Shown here in pieces: positions 56,175 through 64,000 of a DNA stretch of 64,000 bases (the stretch's first letter is position 1; each line of letters starts with the position of its first letter). The notes below the pieces were generated by a model. That model was not told where the DNA came from and searched no databases. It saw only the letters and a program-made list of their open reading frames with translations. Both the position numbers and the translations under genes were made by a program. The stretch lies in contig NZ_CP041091.1 of assembly GCF_006494815.1 (NCBI RefSeq), positions 2,618,501 to 2,682,500 on the forward strand, read 5' to 3'. This DNA is from Nocardioides sambongensis (GTDB taxonomy: Bacteria; Actinomycetota; Actinomycetes; Propionibacteriales; Nocardioidaceae).

Positions 56175-57862
56175 TCAGAACAGGTAGAGGTCGCAGTAGT
56201 CGTCGGGGCACCGCGGCAGCGAACCCCAGGCCGCGCCCTCGCCGAACGTGCCCTCGTCGGACAGCGAGACCGTCATGTCGCTGAACCGCTTGCCCTCGAA
56301 GGGCTTGTAGACGTAGATCAGGTCGTCGTCGCCGTCACCGTCCACATCGCTGAGGGCCGCCGCCGAGAGGGTCGCCTCGCCGATCTGCACGGTGCTGGAG
56401 CTGGCCGCGTCGTCCACGAACCGGCCCTCCAGGAACTCCATCACGCCGATCGCGAGCCCGCCGGAGTAGTCCAGCTCGAGCTCGAGGACCACGTCCTTCT
56501 CCCCGCCGAGGTCGGCGACGAGCAGCGGGTTGGAGCCCGGGTAGCGCTCCGAGGGGGTGACCCCGCCGGTCTCGAAGGTGTCGCCGCCCGAGGTCAGCTG
56601 GGTGAAGCCCATGTCGATGTCGCTGACGTACGCCTCGCGGTAGTCCTTGGGCTTCAGCTTCTCCGCGACGGTGTGCACCATCAGGTCGTCGTCCCCGTCG
56701 CCGTCGAAGTCACCGGGCCACACCATGAGCTCGTCGATCAGCGCGTTCGGCACCGTCGCCCACAGCGTCGGTGCGGAGAAGGTGCCGTCGCCGGCACCGA
56801 GCATCACGTAGGACTCGACGACCTTGTCCTGCTGGCCGAAGACCACCACGTCGGCGTTGCCGTCGCCGTCGAAGTCACCGCTCTCCACGACCGGGTCCAT
56901 GTAGTCGCCGTACTCCGAGAGCGAGCGGAACGGGATCTTCACGCCCTTCGAGCCGGGCAGGCCGTCGCTGGAGCGCAGCGCGAAGCTGTTGGTGCCCGCC
57001 GAGTAGTCGTAGCTCAGCTCCTCCAGCGCTCCGTCGTTGTTCCAGTCGACGTAGAGCGTGCTGTCCTGGTCGGTGTCGGGGTTGCCGACGTACTCGTTGG
57101 TCGCGAAGGTCTCCCCGTCGCTGATGCCCTCGACGACCTGGACGCGGTCGTAGTCGAGCTGGACGTTCGCGAGGACGTCACCGAGGCCGTCGCCGTCGAG
57201 GTCGCCGGTCACCACCGCGCCCGGTCCCTCGTCGCCGCCGTCGTCACCGCCGTCGTCGCCGTCACCCTCGCCTGCTCCGTCGCCGTCACCCGAGCCGGCC
57301 GAGGTGTCGTCCCCGGACCACGGCTGGGTCACCGCGAGCGTGACGCCGCCACCGACGATCAGCACCAGGACCACGGCCAGCACCAGCCAGAGCCAGAGCT
57401 TGCTCTTCTTGGGCGGGGCGCCGTAGCCGCCCGGGCCTCCCGGATAGCCGGGTCCGCCGGGACCCTGCTGGTAGCCGCCGGGTGCGGGCTGGGCGCCCGG
57501 GAACCCGGTCGGCGGGCCGGGGATCTGGCCGTAGCCGCCGGCGGGCTGCTGCCCGCTCGGCCCGAACCCGCCCGGCGGGTAGCCGCTCGGGGGCGGGCCG
57601 CCGGGTGCCGCGCCCGGCGGGGGCCGGCGGGTGCACCGGGAGCGGGGGTGGACCCGGCGCTCGGCGGGCCGTAGGGCGAAGGGGCCTGGGGAGAGGGAGT
57701 CTGGGGCCAGGCGCCGGGGCGCTGGCCGCTGGCGGCAGGACCGGACGGCGGCTGCTGCGAGGTACGCCGACGGTCGTCGGTCCAGGCCGCCCCGTCCCAA
57801 CGACGCTCCCAGCCCTCACCGTCGGGATACCACCCGGGAGGCGTGGAGTAGTTGTTGTTCAC
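56175..57862 (-). CDS. DUF2510/FG-GAP repeat membrane protein
   Basis: About 562 residues. GTG 57862 begins VNNNYSTPPGWYPD, and the DUF2510 signature (WYPDGEGWERRWDGAAWTDD) follows. A long Pro/Gly/Gln linker, one membrane helix (LWLWLVLAVVLVLIVGGGVT) and an extracellular beta-propeller with repeated Ca-binding VTGDLDGDGLGDV, GDFDGDGNADVV and SDVDGDGDDDLI repeats come next. The frame breaks at the G5 run of 57619-57623; one added base restores the Pro/Gly linker. The C-terminus has two Cys (RCPDDYC) that could form a disulfide. Function unknown; this design suggests extracellular binding or adhesion. Confidence 0.85.
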
Positions 57863-58004
57863 GTCGTTTCCTTTCCAGTCCTGCACGGAGGCCGATCCGC
57901 CCGCGATCCGGGGCCGAGGGCCGGCGCCGCTCCAACGACTCGCGGGTGCCGAGGTCCCGCCCGCCGCGAAGCAAGCACGGGGAGACCCATCACCAGAAAT
58001 CGCT

Positions 58005-58025
58005 CCGCGGAAACCTTATCCGCGG
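58005..58025. promoter_or_regulatory. Inverted repeat upstream of the WS/DGAT gene
   Basis: CCGCGGA, 7-nt spacer, TCCGCGG: perfect 7-bp arms, about 117 bp before the start. It is the only clear structure in the 279-bp interval between the FG-GAP protein and the acyltransferase. Confidence 0.5.
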
Positions 58026-58141
58026 TGGCGGCCGACCACACCGTCGCTGCACAGCCTGGACCGGGAGGACGGACCGCTTGTGACCGTCGTCACGGCGCGG
58101 GAGGATCGCCTCCCCGCCCTCGAGCTCCGAAAGGCGTCGCC

Positions 58142-59586
58142 GTGGTCTCCGTGCCTGCGATCCGCCCCGTCGATCCGACCGCCACCGGCTTCCTGCTGGC
58201 CGAGAATCGCAGCCAGCCGATGCACGTCGGTGGACTGCAGCTCTACGAGAACCCGGCCGACGCCGGCCCCGACTACACCCGCGAGATCTTCTCGACGATG
58301 CACGAGACCCCGGCGATCGCGCCGCTCTTCCTGCGCCACCCGCACCGCTCGCTGCGGACCGGCGGCGCACTGGTCTGGCGGGAGGACGAGCAGTTCGACA
58401 TCGAGCACCACGTCCGGCACAGCGCGCTGCCGCACCCGGGCCGGATCCGGGAGCTGCTGGAGCTGTGCGGGCGGCTGCACTCCACCCGGCTGGCCTGGGA
58501 CCGGCCGCTGTGGGAGATGCACGTGATCGAGGGTCTTGCCGACGGCAGGGTCGCGCTCTACACGAAGATCCATCACGGCCTGGTCGACGGCGTCTCGGCG
58601 ATGCGGCTCCTGGCCAGCGTGCTGACCACCGACCCCGACCGCACCGGCATGCCGGCACCGTTCGCCGAGGGCGCCGGGCTGCTCCCGCCCAGCACCCCTG
58701 CCGAGACCCCGGCCCGGCGACGGCGGCCGTCGCCCGCACCCTCGCCGACCTCCCCGGCGATGCGTGGCGCACGGCGCTGGGCATCAGCGCCGAGGCCGCG
58801 GGGATGCCGCTCGCGCTCGCCCGCACCCTCAACAAGGGACTGCGCAACGAGACCTCGGCGGTCTCCCTGGCCGCGCCTCGCACCATCTTGAACCAGCGGA
58901 TCACCGGTGCCCGCCGCTTCGCAGCGCAGGACTGGCCGGTCGAGCGTCTGCGCGCGATCGGCAGCGCGACCGGCACCACCATCAACGACGTGGTGCTGGC
59001 GATGTGCAGCGGAGCGATGCGCACCTATCTGGGCGAGCTGGACGCCCTGCCCGACACCTCGATGGTCGCGATGGTGCCGGTCGGCCTGAAGGCCAAGCAG
59101 GCCGGCCACGCCTCCGCGGAGGGCGGCAACGCGCTCGGGTCGGTGATGGTCCGGCTGGCCACCGACCGTGCGGACCCGGCCGACCGGCTGACCACGATCA
59201 GCCGGTCGATGCGCGACGGCAAGGAGGCCCTCTCCTCGATGACCCCGACCCAGATCCTGGCGATGAGCGCGATCGGCATGGCGCCCTCGATCGTGGTGCC
59301 GATGCTGCAGCTCGAGGGGATCGTGCGGCCGCCGTTCAACCTGGTCATTTCGAACGTGCCGGGGCCGAGCACCACGCACTACTGGAACCGGGCCAAGCTG
59401 GTCGGGAACTACCCCCTCTCGATCCCGATCCACGGCATGGCGCTGAACATCACCTGCACCAGCTATGACGGCAAGATGGGCTTCGGGCTGACCGGCTGCC
59501 GGCGTACGGTGCCGAGCCTGCAGCGGCTGCTGACCTTCCTCGACGAGGAGGTGACCGCGCTGGAGGTGGCGGCGGGGATCGACTGA
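58142..59586 (+). CDS. Wax ester synthase/diacylglycerol acyltransferase
   Basis: About 482 residues. The N-terminal domain has the acyltransferase motif HHGLVDG in KIHHGLVDGVSAM. The C-terminal WSD domain shows NDVVLAMCSGAMRTYL, MVPVGLKAKQ, NLVISNVPGPS and PLSIPIHGMALNITCTSYDG. It joins acyl-CoA to diacylglycerol or fatty alcohol for storage lipid. The frame breaks at the CCC of 58713-58715 between AETPA and PATAAVARTLAD; one added C restores it. GTG 58142 chosen (VVSVPAIRPVD); GTG 58151 is close. Confidence 0.93.
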
Positions 59587-59592
59587 CGCCGA

Positions 59593-60789
59593 TCAGGCCG
59601 ACGGAGCGTCGGAGGGGAGCTCGGCGAACCCGCCACCGACGCCCTCGGCGACCGCCCGCAGTCGAGCGCGGGTGATCGCGGCGACGTCCGCGTAGCCGGC
59701 TCGTGCCGCGTTGCTGCCTGTCCGGGTGGGCTCCGCGGAGTTGACCGACACGCAGGTACGACGACCGCCGTCGGCCGCGTTCGCCAGCGCCACCGCGTGA
59801 CCGGTGGTGCCGCTGCCGGCGAAGAAGTCCAGCACCCGGGCATCGTCGGGCATCGTCTCCAGCAGCCGGCGCAGCAGTCCGGTCGGCTTCGGCGACTCGA
59901 AGACCGGACCCAGGATCGCCTTCAGCTCCGCGACCGCGGTGTCGGTCGACCCGACCTCCTCGGCCAGCCAGATCGTGCTGAGCTTCTTGCGGCGGTGGCC
60001 GTGCGGCGGGTGCAGCCAGTCGCGCTGGTAGACGTCGACCCGCTCACCGCGGGTGCCGCGCACCAGGCGGCACTCGAGGTCGTCGGGGCGCTCCTCGATC
60101 CGTGGCGCCGACCAGCGCCACACCGCCGGCCGCCCGTCGCCGAAGACGGGCTCGATCCGGCTCGCACCGTCGAACGGCGCGGTGGCGACCCGACCGGAGA
60201 CGGGGTCGCCCCAGACCGGGAAGTGCAGGGTGGGCGCGGTCAACGGGTTGAACTTCTTGTTGGTGTTGCGCAGCGGCAGCCGACGATAGCGCCGGCCGTC
60301 GGGCGCGGCCAGCGGGAAGTCCGCCTCCCGCACGGTGGTGCGGGAGGACGCGTCGAGCACGCAGTCGCGCAGCTCGCGGGCGTAGACCAGCAGGTACTCG
60401 TGCGAGGTGGCGAAGCCACGGCCGAGCTGGCGGCCCTTGGGGTTGAGGTTGACCACGACCTGGCCGAGCAGGTTGGTCTCGCCGAAGATCTCGTCGAGCA
60501 GCAGGCGGAGGTGGGCGACCTCGTTGTCGTCGATGCTGATCGCCAGCGCCCCGCGCCGGTCGAGGACTCGGTGCGCCTGCTCCAGCCGCGGACGCATCAT
60601 CGCGGTCCAGGCCGCGTGCCGCCCGGACCGGCCGGTGCCGCGGTCGCCGCGGAAGTCGTCGCGGTAGGCGAACTCGTTGCCGGTGTTGTAGGGCGGGTCG
60701 ATGTAGATCAGGTCGAACGAGCCCTCCGGGAGGAGGCGCAGCACCTCGAGGTTGTCGCCTTCGACGAAGGTGTTCCACGGTGCCGGCAC
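59593..60789 (-). CDS. Site-specific DNA adenine methyltransferase, orphan
   Basis: 398 residues, beta-class amino-methyltransferase: the catalytic LIYIDPPYNTGNEF (motif IV, DPPY) comes before the SAM-binding DFFAGSGTTGHAV (motif I). It would methylate adenine N6 in a short target. VNLNPKGRQLGRGFATSHEYLLVYARE is a conserved middle segment. Starts at GTG 60789. No restriction enzyme or specificity subunit is nearby, so it is solitary and could act in regulation or repair marking, or as the remnant of a type III Mod. It ends 7 bp from the WS/DGAT stop (convergent). Confidence 0.9.
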   Translation of the reverse strand: MPAPWNTFVEGDNLEVLRLLPEGSFDLIYIDPPYNTGNEFAYRDDFRGDRGTGRSGRHAAWTAMMRPRLEQAHRVLDRRGALAISIDDNEVAHLRLLLDEIFGETNLLGQVVVNLNPKGRQLGRGFATSHEYLLVYARELRDCVLDASSRTTVREADFPLAAPDGRRYRRLPLRNTNKKFNPLTAPTLHFPVWGDPVSGRVATAPFDGASRIEPVFGDGRPAVWRWSAPRIEERPDDLECRLVRGTRGERVDVYQRDWLHPPHGHRRKKLSTIWLAEEVGSTDTAVAELKAILGPVFESPKPTGLLRRLLETMPDDARVLDFFAGSGTTGHAVALANAADGGRRTCVSVNSAEPTRTGSNAARAGYADVAAITRARLRAVAEGVGGGFAELPSDAPSA

Positions 60790-60834
60790 GGCCCCATCCT
60801 CGCCGACGCGGGGCCGCGGCGGACGGCGCTTGCG

Positions 60835-61464
60835 TCAGTCCGGGTCGGGAGGCTCGATGCTCCGGGTGGCACCGGGCTCGACGGGCAGCAGCCCGGCGGG
60901 CACCTCGACCACCGCGACGGAGGTCTCCGGGGCCTCGCACACCGCGGCGTCGGGCGCCGGCTCGGCGGACACCTCGAGACGACCGTCCACCCGCTCGACG
61001 ACGACCTCCGTCGGGGTGCCGCACCCGACCCGCACCACCGCGGCGGCGAGTACGTCGCCCTCGGCGACGGTCGCCCCCTCGACCACGGCGGTGACCTCGT
61101 CGGCAAGCACGTCCCCGGCGTCACCGGACGGGTCGCCGCCCCGCAGCAGCGCCGCGTAGCGCAGCAGCGACGGCGAGTCGGGCAGCGGCGTCGGGCTGGT
61201 GCTGACCTTCCCGCCGGCCCCGGTCACGGTGACCACCTCGACCAGCCGGTGCTCGACCGGTCCGTCGTGGTCGGTCGGTGTCCCGCTGCCGGCGTCCCGC
61301 GGGTCGGGGTCCTGCTCCGCACCGCACGCGGCCAGGACGGCTCCGGCCGTCCCCAGGGCGGTGGCGGTGAGGGTGGCGGCGAGGGCGCGTCGGACTCCGG
61401 CGCGACCGCCGGGCCGGATGCCGTGCCGTCGCTGCCGCCGCTGCTCCCGCTCTCCTCGTGGCAT
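60835..61464 (-). CDS. Putative lipoprotein of unknown function
   Basis: 209 residues. A basic N-terminus and hydrophobic segment (LAATLTATALGTAGAVLAAC) end in a lipobox-like VLAAC, predicting lipidation and surface location. The rest is acidic and Thr/Pro-rich, with predicted beta strands (EHRLVEVVTVTGAGG; LAAAVVRVGCGTPTEVVVE). Two further Cys (GCGTPT and AVCEAPE) may pair. I recognise no family. It is upstream of the methyltransferase, on the same strand. Confidence 0.7.
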   Translation of the reverse strand: MPRGEREQRRQRRHGIRPGGRAGVRRALAATLTATALGTAGAVLAACGAEQDPDPRDAGSGTPTDHDGPVEHRLVEVVTVTGAGGKVSTSPTPLPDSPSLLRYAALLRGGDPSGDAGDVLADEVTAVVEGATVAEGDVLAAAVVRVGCGTPTEVVVERVDGRLEVSAEPAPDAAVCEAPETSVAVVEVPAGLLPVEPGATRSIEPPDPD

Positions 61465-61521
61465 GCCCCTTCGACGCTACCCGCGCGGCCGCGGTTCCCC
61501 GGCGTGCGGCAGGGTGGCCGG

Positions 61522-62106
61522 GTGGCACGCCGTACCTTCTCCCGGGCCGAGCTGGAGTCCTTCCGCGACGTGGCGGTCCCCGACCTCCTGCCGAACCGAC
61601 CCGGCCAGCGGCTGCGGCTGCTCTTCGTCGGGATCAACCCGGGACTGTGGACGGCGGCGACCGGCACCCACTTCGCGCACCCGGGCAACCGTTTCTACCC
61701 GGCCCTGCTGGCCGGCGGCGTGATCACCACCCCGATCGATCCCGCCGACGGGATGGACGACGCACAGCGGGACCTGCTGCGCGAACGCGGCATCGGGATC
61801 ACCAACATCGTGCACCGGGCCACCGCGAAGGCCTCCGAGCTGGACGCCGAGGAGCTGCGCGCCGGCGGCGCCGCGCTCACCGCGCTGGTGGAGCGGGAGC
61901 GGCCCGGCGTGGTCGCGGTCGCCGGGATCACGGCGTACCGCACCGCGTTCGGGCGGCGTACGGCGACGCCGGGGCGCCAGCCCGAGCCGCTGGGCGGCTC
62001 CGAGCTGTGGGTGGTGCCGAATCCGAGCGGGCTGAACGCCCACGAGACGGTCGCCTCGCTGGCCCGCGCCTACGCCGAGGTCGGGAGCGCCGCCGGCCTG
62101 CTCTGA
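61522..62106 (+). CDS. mug: G/U mismatch-specific DNA glycosylase (Mug)
   Basis: 194 residues, UDG family 2. The active-site motif is LFVGINPGLWTAATGTHFAHPGNRFYP, with Asn as the family 2 catalytic residue; the intercalating motif is NPSGLNAH. It removes uracil or thymine-type damage mispaired with G. It complements ung at 18191. GTG 61522 is the likely start, near GGTGG. Confidence 0.95.
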   Translation: MARRTFSRAELESFRDVAVPDLLPNRPGQRLRLLFVGINPGLWTAATGTHFAHPGNRFYPALLAGGVITTPIDPADGMDDAQRDLLRERGIGITNIVHRATAKASELDAEELRAGGAALTALVERERPGVVAVAGITAYRTAFGRRTATPGRQPEPLGGSELWVVPNPSGLNAHETVASLARAYAEVGSAAGLL

Positions 62107-62143
62107 CGCCGGCGCCACGTTCCCCGCGGACGAGACGCGGCGC

Positions 62144-62791
62144 TCAGTCGCGTGCGGCCGCCCCGACCACCAGCGGCACCAGTCCGGTCGGGGTGCCGGG
62201 CATCGGCAGCCGTTCGACGTCGACCAGCCGGAACGACGAGCGCTCCAACAGGCCCAGGAAGTCCCGGTTCGGGTGACAGCCGTCGGCGACCAGCCGCTGC
62301 ACGGGGGTGATCACCTCGTGCAGGACGCGGTGGACGCCGGTGCCGCGCACGTGCTCGTGGAAGAGGAGCTCGCCGCCCGGCCGCAGCACCCGGTGCGCCT
62401 CGGCGAGCGCCACCTCCGGGGCTGGCAGCGAGCAGAAGAGCAGCGAGGCGGCGACGGTGTCGAAGGTCGCGTCGGCGAACGGCAGCGCCGCCGCGTCACC
62501 GTCCACGATCTCCCACCGCGGCGCCCGGATCCGGGAGGTCACCCGCTGCAGGTCCGCGCGCAGCCGCGGGTTGGGCTCGAGCATCACCAGGTCGGTGACG
62601 GTGGTCGGGTGGTGCGGCACCGAGAATCCGTTGCCGGTGCCGAGGTCCAGGGTGCGTCCGCGGGCCCGCGCCAGGTGCCGCTCGCGCAACGCGGACTGTC
62701 CCGCGTCCTCGAACCGCTGCCCGGACGAGGGGTACCAGCGCGCGAAGAACCGCTGCCGGCGGGTGCCGTGATCGTGCCGGTCGCCAGCCAT
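62144..62791 (-). CDS. Class I SAM-dependent methyltransferase
   Basis: 215 residues. The SAM-binding motif I is RTLDLGTGNG, motif II includes VMLEPNPRLRADL, then DGDAAALPFADATFDTVAASLLFCSLP and RVLRPGGELLFHEHV. It resembles UbiE/type-11 methyltransferases that act on small molecules or lipids. The substrate is unknown. ATG 62791 (MAGDRHDHGTRR). It follows gntK on the same strand and may be in its operon. Confidence 0.9.
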   Translation of the reverse strand: MAGDRHDHGTRRQRFFARWYPSSGQRFEDAGQSALRERHLARARGRTLDLGTGNGFSVPHHPTTVTDLVMLEPNPRLRADLQRVTSRIRAPRWEIVDGDAAALPFADATFDTVAASLLFCSLPAPEVALAEAHRVLRPGGELLFHEHVRGTGVHRVLHEVITPVQRLVADGCHPNRDFLGLLERSSFRLVDVERLPMPGTPTGLVPLVVGAAARD

Positions 62792-62824
62792 GGCACCGAT
62801 GATGGCACCCGCGAACGACCGCGG

Positions 62825-63340
62825 TCAGCCGGAGCGGCCCGCGTCGCGCTGGGCGAGCACCTCGTCGACGAGTTCCTCCACGCTCCGGGCGACGTCCAGT
62901 ACGACGCCGCGCTCGTCGTCCCCGAGCGGCTCGAGCGCCGCGAACTGGGAGTCGAGCAGTCCAGCCGGCATGAAGTGGCCGGGGCGGTCGGCCTGCCGCC
63001 GGGCGATCACCTCCCGGCTGCCGTCGAGGTGGACGAAGATCGCCTTCCGGGCGTGGTCGCGGAGCTGGTCGCGGTAGGAGCGCTTGAGCGCGGAGCAGCT
63101 CACCACGCCACCGGTGGCGGTGTGGCCGGCCAGCCACCGGCCGACCGCGGCGAGCCAGGGCCTGCGGTCCTCGTCGTCGAGCGGGGTACCGGCACTCATC
63201 TTGGCGATGTTGGCGGCGGGGTGGAGGTCGTCGGCGTCGGTGAACGGGACGCAGAGACGCTGCGCGAGGGCGGCTCCGACGGTCGACTTGCCCGACCCGG
63301 AGACGCCCATCACGACCAGGAGCGGGTGCTGCTCGGACAT
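62825..63340 (-). CDS. gntK: Gluconokinase
   Basis: 171 residues from ATG 63340 with GGAGG 6 nt upstream. P-loop VVMGVSGSGKSTVG, gluconate-binding FTDADDLHPAANIAKMSAGTPLDD, CSALKRSYRDQLR, and the lid HLDGSREVIARRQADRPGHFMP. It phosphorylates gluconate to 6-phosphogluconate for the pentose phosphate path. No gluconate permease is adjacent in the window. Confidence 0.95.
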   Translation of the reverse strand: MSEQHPLLVVMGVSGSGKSTVGAALAQRLCVPFTDADDLHPAANIAKMSAGTPLDDEDRRPWLAAVGRWLAGHTATGGVVSCSALKRSYRDQLRDHARKAIFVHLDGSREVIARRQADRPGHFMPAGLLDSQFAALEPLGDDERGVVLDVARSVEELVDEVLAQRDAGRSG

Positions 63341-63392
63341 GGAGACCTCCGGGCGGGTCGGGGCCGCGACCTGCACGACCGGGGTGGCTGCG

Positions 63393-64000
63393 CTACTCGT
63401 CCTCGGAGATCACGTCTCCGTCGACGTCGGTGGTCACCCGCAGGTAGTCGTCACCGGAGCTGACCGTCATGTCGTAGGTGATCTCGCCGGTCTCGTCGTC
63501 GGCCTCGATGGTGACGGTGTAGTAGTCGGGATCGTCGGCGTCCTCGACCAGCCGCTCGGCAACGGTCTCCAGCGCCGCGGTGTCGATGGCGTCGAGGTCG
63601 ATCGGGCGCGGGCGGCCGAACCGGGCGGCGTCGGCGTCGCGGCGCACCCGGATCGTGTAGCCGTCCAGGTAGTCGGTGCTGCTGTAGGTCCACAGCTCGT
63701 CGCTGGTCCGGTCGTAGTACTCGACGTCGACGCTGCTCTCGCCGATCCGCACCGAGATCGGGCTGCCCTGGATGTCGGTGTGTGCCTCCTCGGCTTCCTC
63801 GATCACGCTCGTCAGCGTGTCGGCCTGGAGGAAGGTCGTGTCGATCTCGGGCTCGTCGGAGCCGCCGTCCCCGTCGCCGTCGACGGCCGCGGCGATGCCG
63901 ATCACGGCCAGGGTCAGCAGCACCGCTCCCCCACCCAGGTAGGCACCGCGGCGCCTGCCCGAGGACCCGGACCTGGCGTCCGAGCGCGGCTTCGCCGCTG
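63393..64000 (-). CDS. Membrane-anchored protein of unknown function (partial)
   Basis: The gene runs off the right edge, so its start is not seen. In frame from the edge, a basic Ser/Arg-rich N-terminal part precedes one membrane helix (GAYLGGGAVLLTLAVIGIAA). An acidic extracellular domain follows, with TTFLQADTLTSVIEEAEEAHT, VEYYDRTSDELWTYSSTDY and YTVTIEADDETGEITYDMTV, ending VDGDVISEDE. The beta-strand-rich, acidic domain resembles DUF-type actinobacterial surface proteins; no motif is recognised. Confidence 0.65.
   Translation of the reverse strand, partial: AAKPRSDARSGSSGRRRGAYLGGGAVLLTLAVIGIAAAVDGDGDGGSDEPEIDTTFLQADTLTSVIEEAEEAHTDIQGSPISVRIGESSVDVEYYDRTSDELWTYSSTDYLDGYTIRVRRDADAARFGRPRPIDLDAIDTAALETVAERLVEDADDPDYYTVTIEADDETGEITYDMTVSSGDDYLRVTTDVDGDVISEDE

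Noticed and set aside
57863..58141. Small gene between the FG-GAP protein and the acyltransferase
   Set aside because: Open frames here have no supporting start signals; the only structure is the inverted repeat at 58005-58025.
5927..59586. Programmed frameshifting or widespread gene decay as the cause of the 15 breaks
   Set aside because: Sites share no slippery heptamer, fall at unrelated protein positions, and every gene is otherwise conserved; a single error type explains them better.

Overview
The window is very GC-rich (about 70% by eye), gene-dense and uses many GTG starts. Its gene content is actinobacterial: a stand-alone GroEL ending in a GGM tail under two CIRCE elements, OtsA/OtsB, DUF3263 and DUF3000 proteins, HemQ, a LigC-type ligase, a WS/DGAT acyltransferase and a LytR_C protein. 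It looks like chromosome from a nocardioform actinobacterium, most likely Nocardioidaceae (Nocardioides-like); the genus is inference. I see no rRNA, integrase, transposase, phage gene or CRISPR array. There is one tRNA (Thr, anticodon TGT).

Layout. 0-5.3 kb: LAL-type LuxR regulator, groEL with double CIRCE, SGNH hydrolase. 5.4-9.4 kb: OsmC protein, an acyl-CoA synthetase behind a KstR-like operator, and a SAM-I riboswitch ahead of a threonine-synthase homologue (metM) and a sulfur-carrier protein ending GGC (metO); I read this pair as the protein-thiocarboxylate route from O-phosphohomoserine to homocysteine. 9.5-14 kb: otsB, LytR_C protein, DUF3263 protein, Gfo/Idh/MocA oxidoreductase, otsA. 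14-18 kb: a tightly coupled operon of a PhaC-like Ser hydrolase, a GPH-type transporter and an S1P-lyase-like PLP enzyme. 18-26 kb: ung, acyltransferase-3/SGNH protein, DODA-like dioxygenase, aldehyde dehydrogenase with GMC oxidoreductase, pyridoxal kinase. 26-30 kb: tRNA-Thr, soxR, a LigC-type ligase, a conserved hypothetical, a Prim-PolC-like polymerase, msrB. 30-42 kb: hemQ, a two-component system, a membrane protein, hemY, a flavin reductase/LysR pair, NYN-LOTUS protein, hemE, DUF3000, RNase D; this is the actinobacterial coproporphyrin-dependent heme block with extra genes inserted. 42-64 kb: solute-binding protein, hrpA, ornithine aminotransferase, TetR/SDR pair, ThrE-like and FUSC-like transporters, GCS2-type ligase, a DinB with a Leu steric gate, a DUF2510/FG-GAP membrane protein, WS/DGAT, an orphan adenine methyltransferase, mug, a SAM methyltransferase, gntK and a partial membrane protein.

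Sequence quality is central to reading this window. Fifteen otherwise intact genes are each broken by exactly one apparent frameshift. Every break is cured by adding a single G or C inside a short G/C run, and none needs a base removed. This is the signature of homopolymer-deletion errors in a draft assembly, not of gene decay. I therefore give each such gene as one CDS spanning its break and name the break point. One consequence is an apparent 1,133-residue transporter-lyase fusion that I regard as an artefact.

Regulation that can be read directly: CIRCE over the groEL promoter, the SAM-I riboswitch of metMO, a SoxR-type box, two KstR-like palindromes (fadD and the GMC/ALDH operon), and clear palindromic operators beside the flavin reductase/LysR, rocD and TetR/SDR genes.
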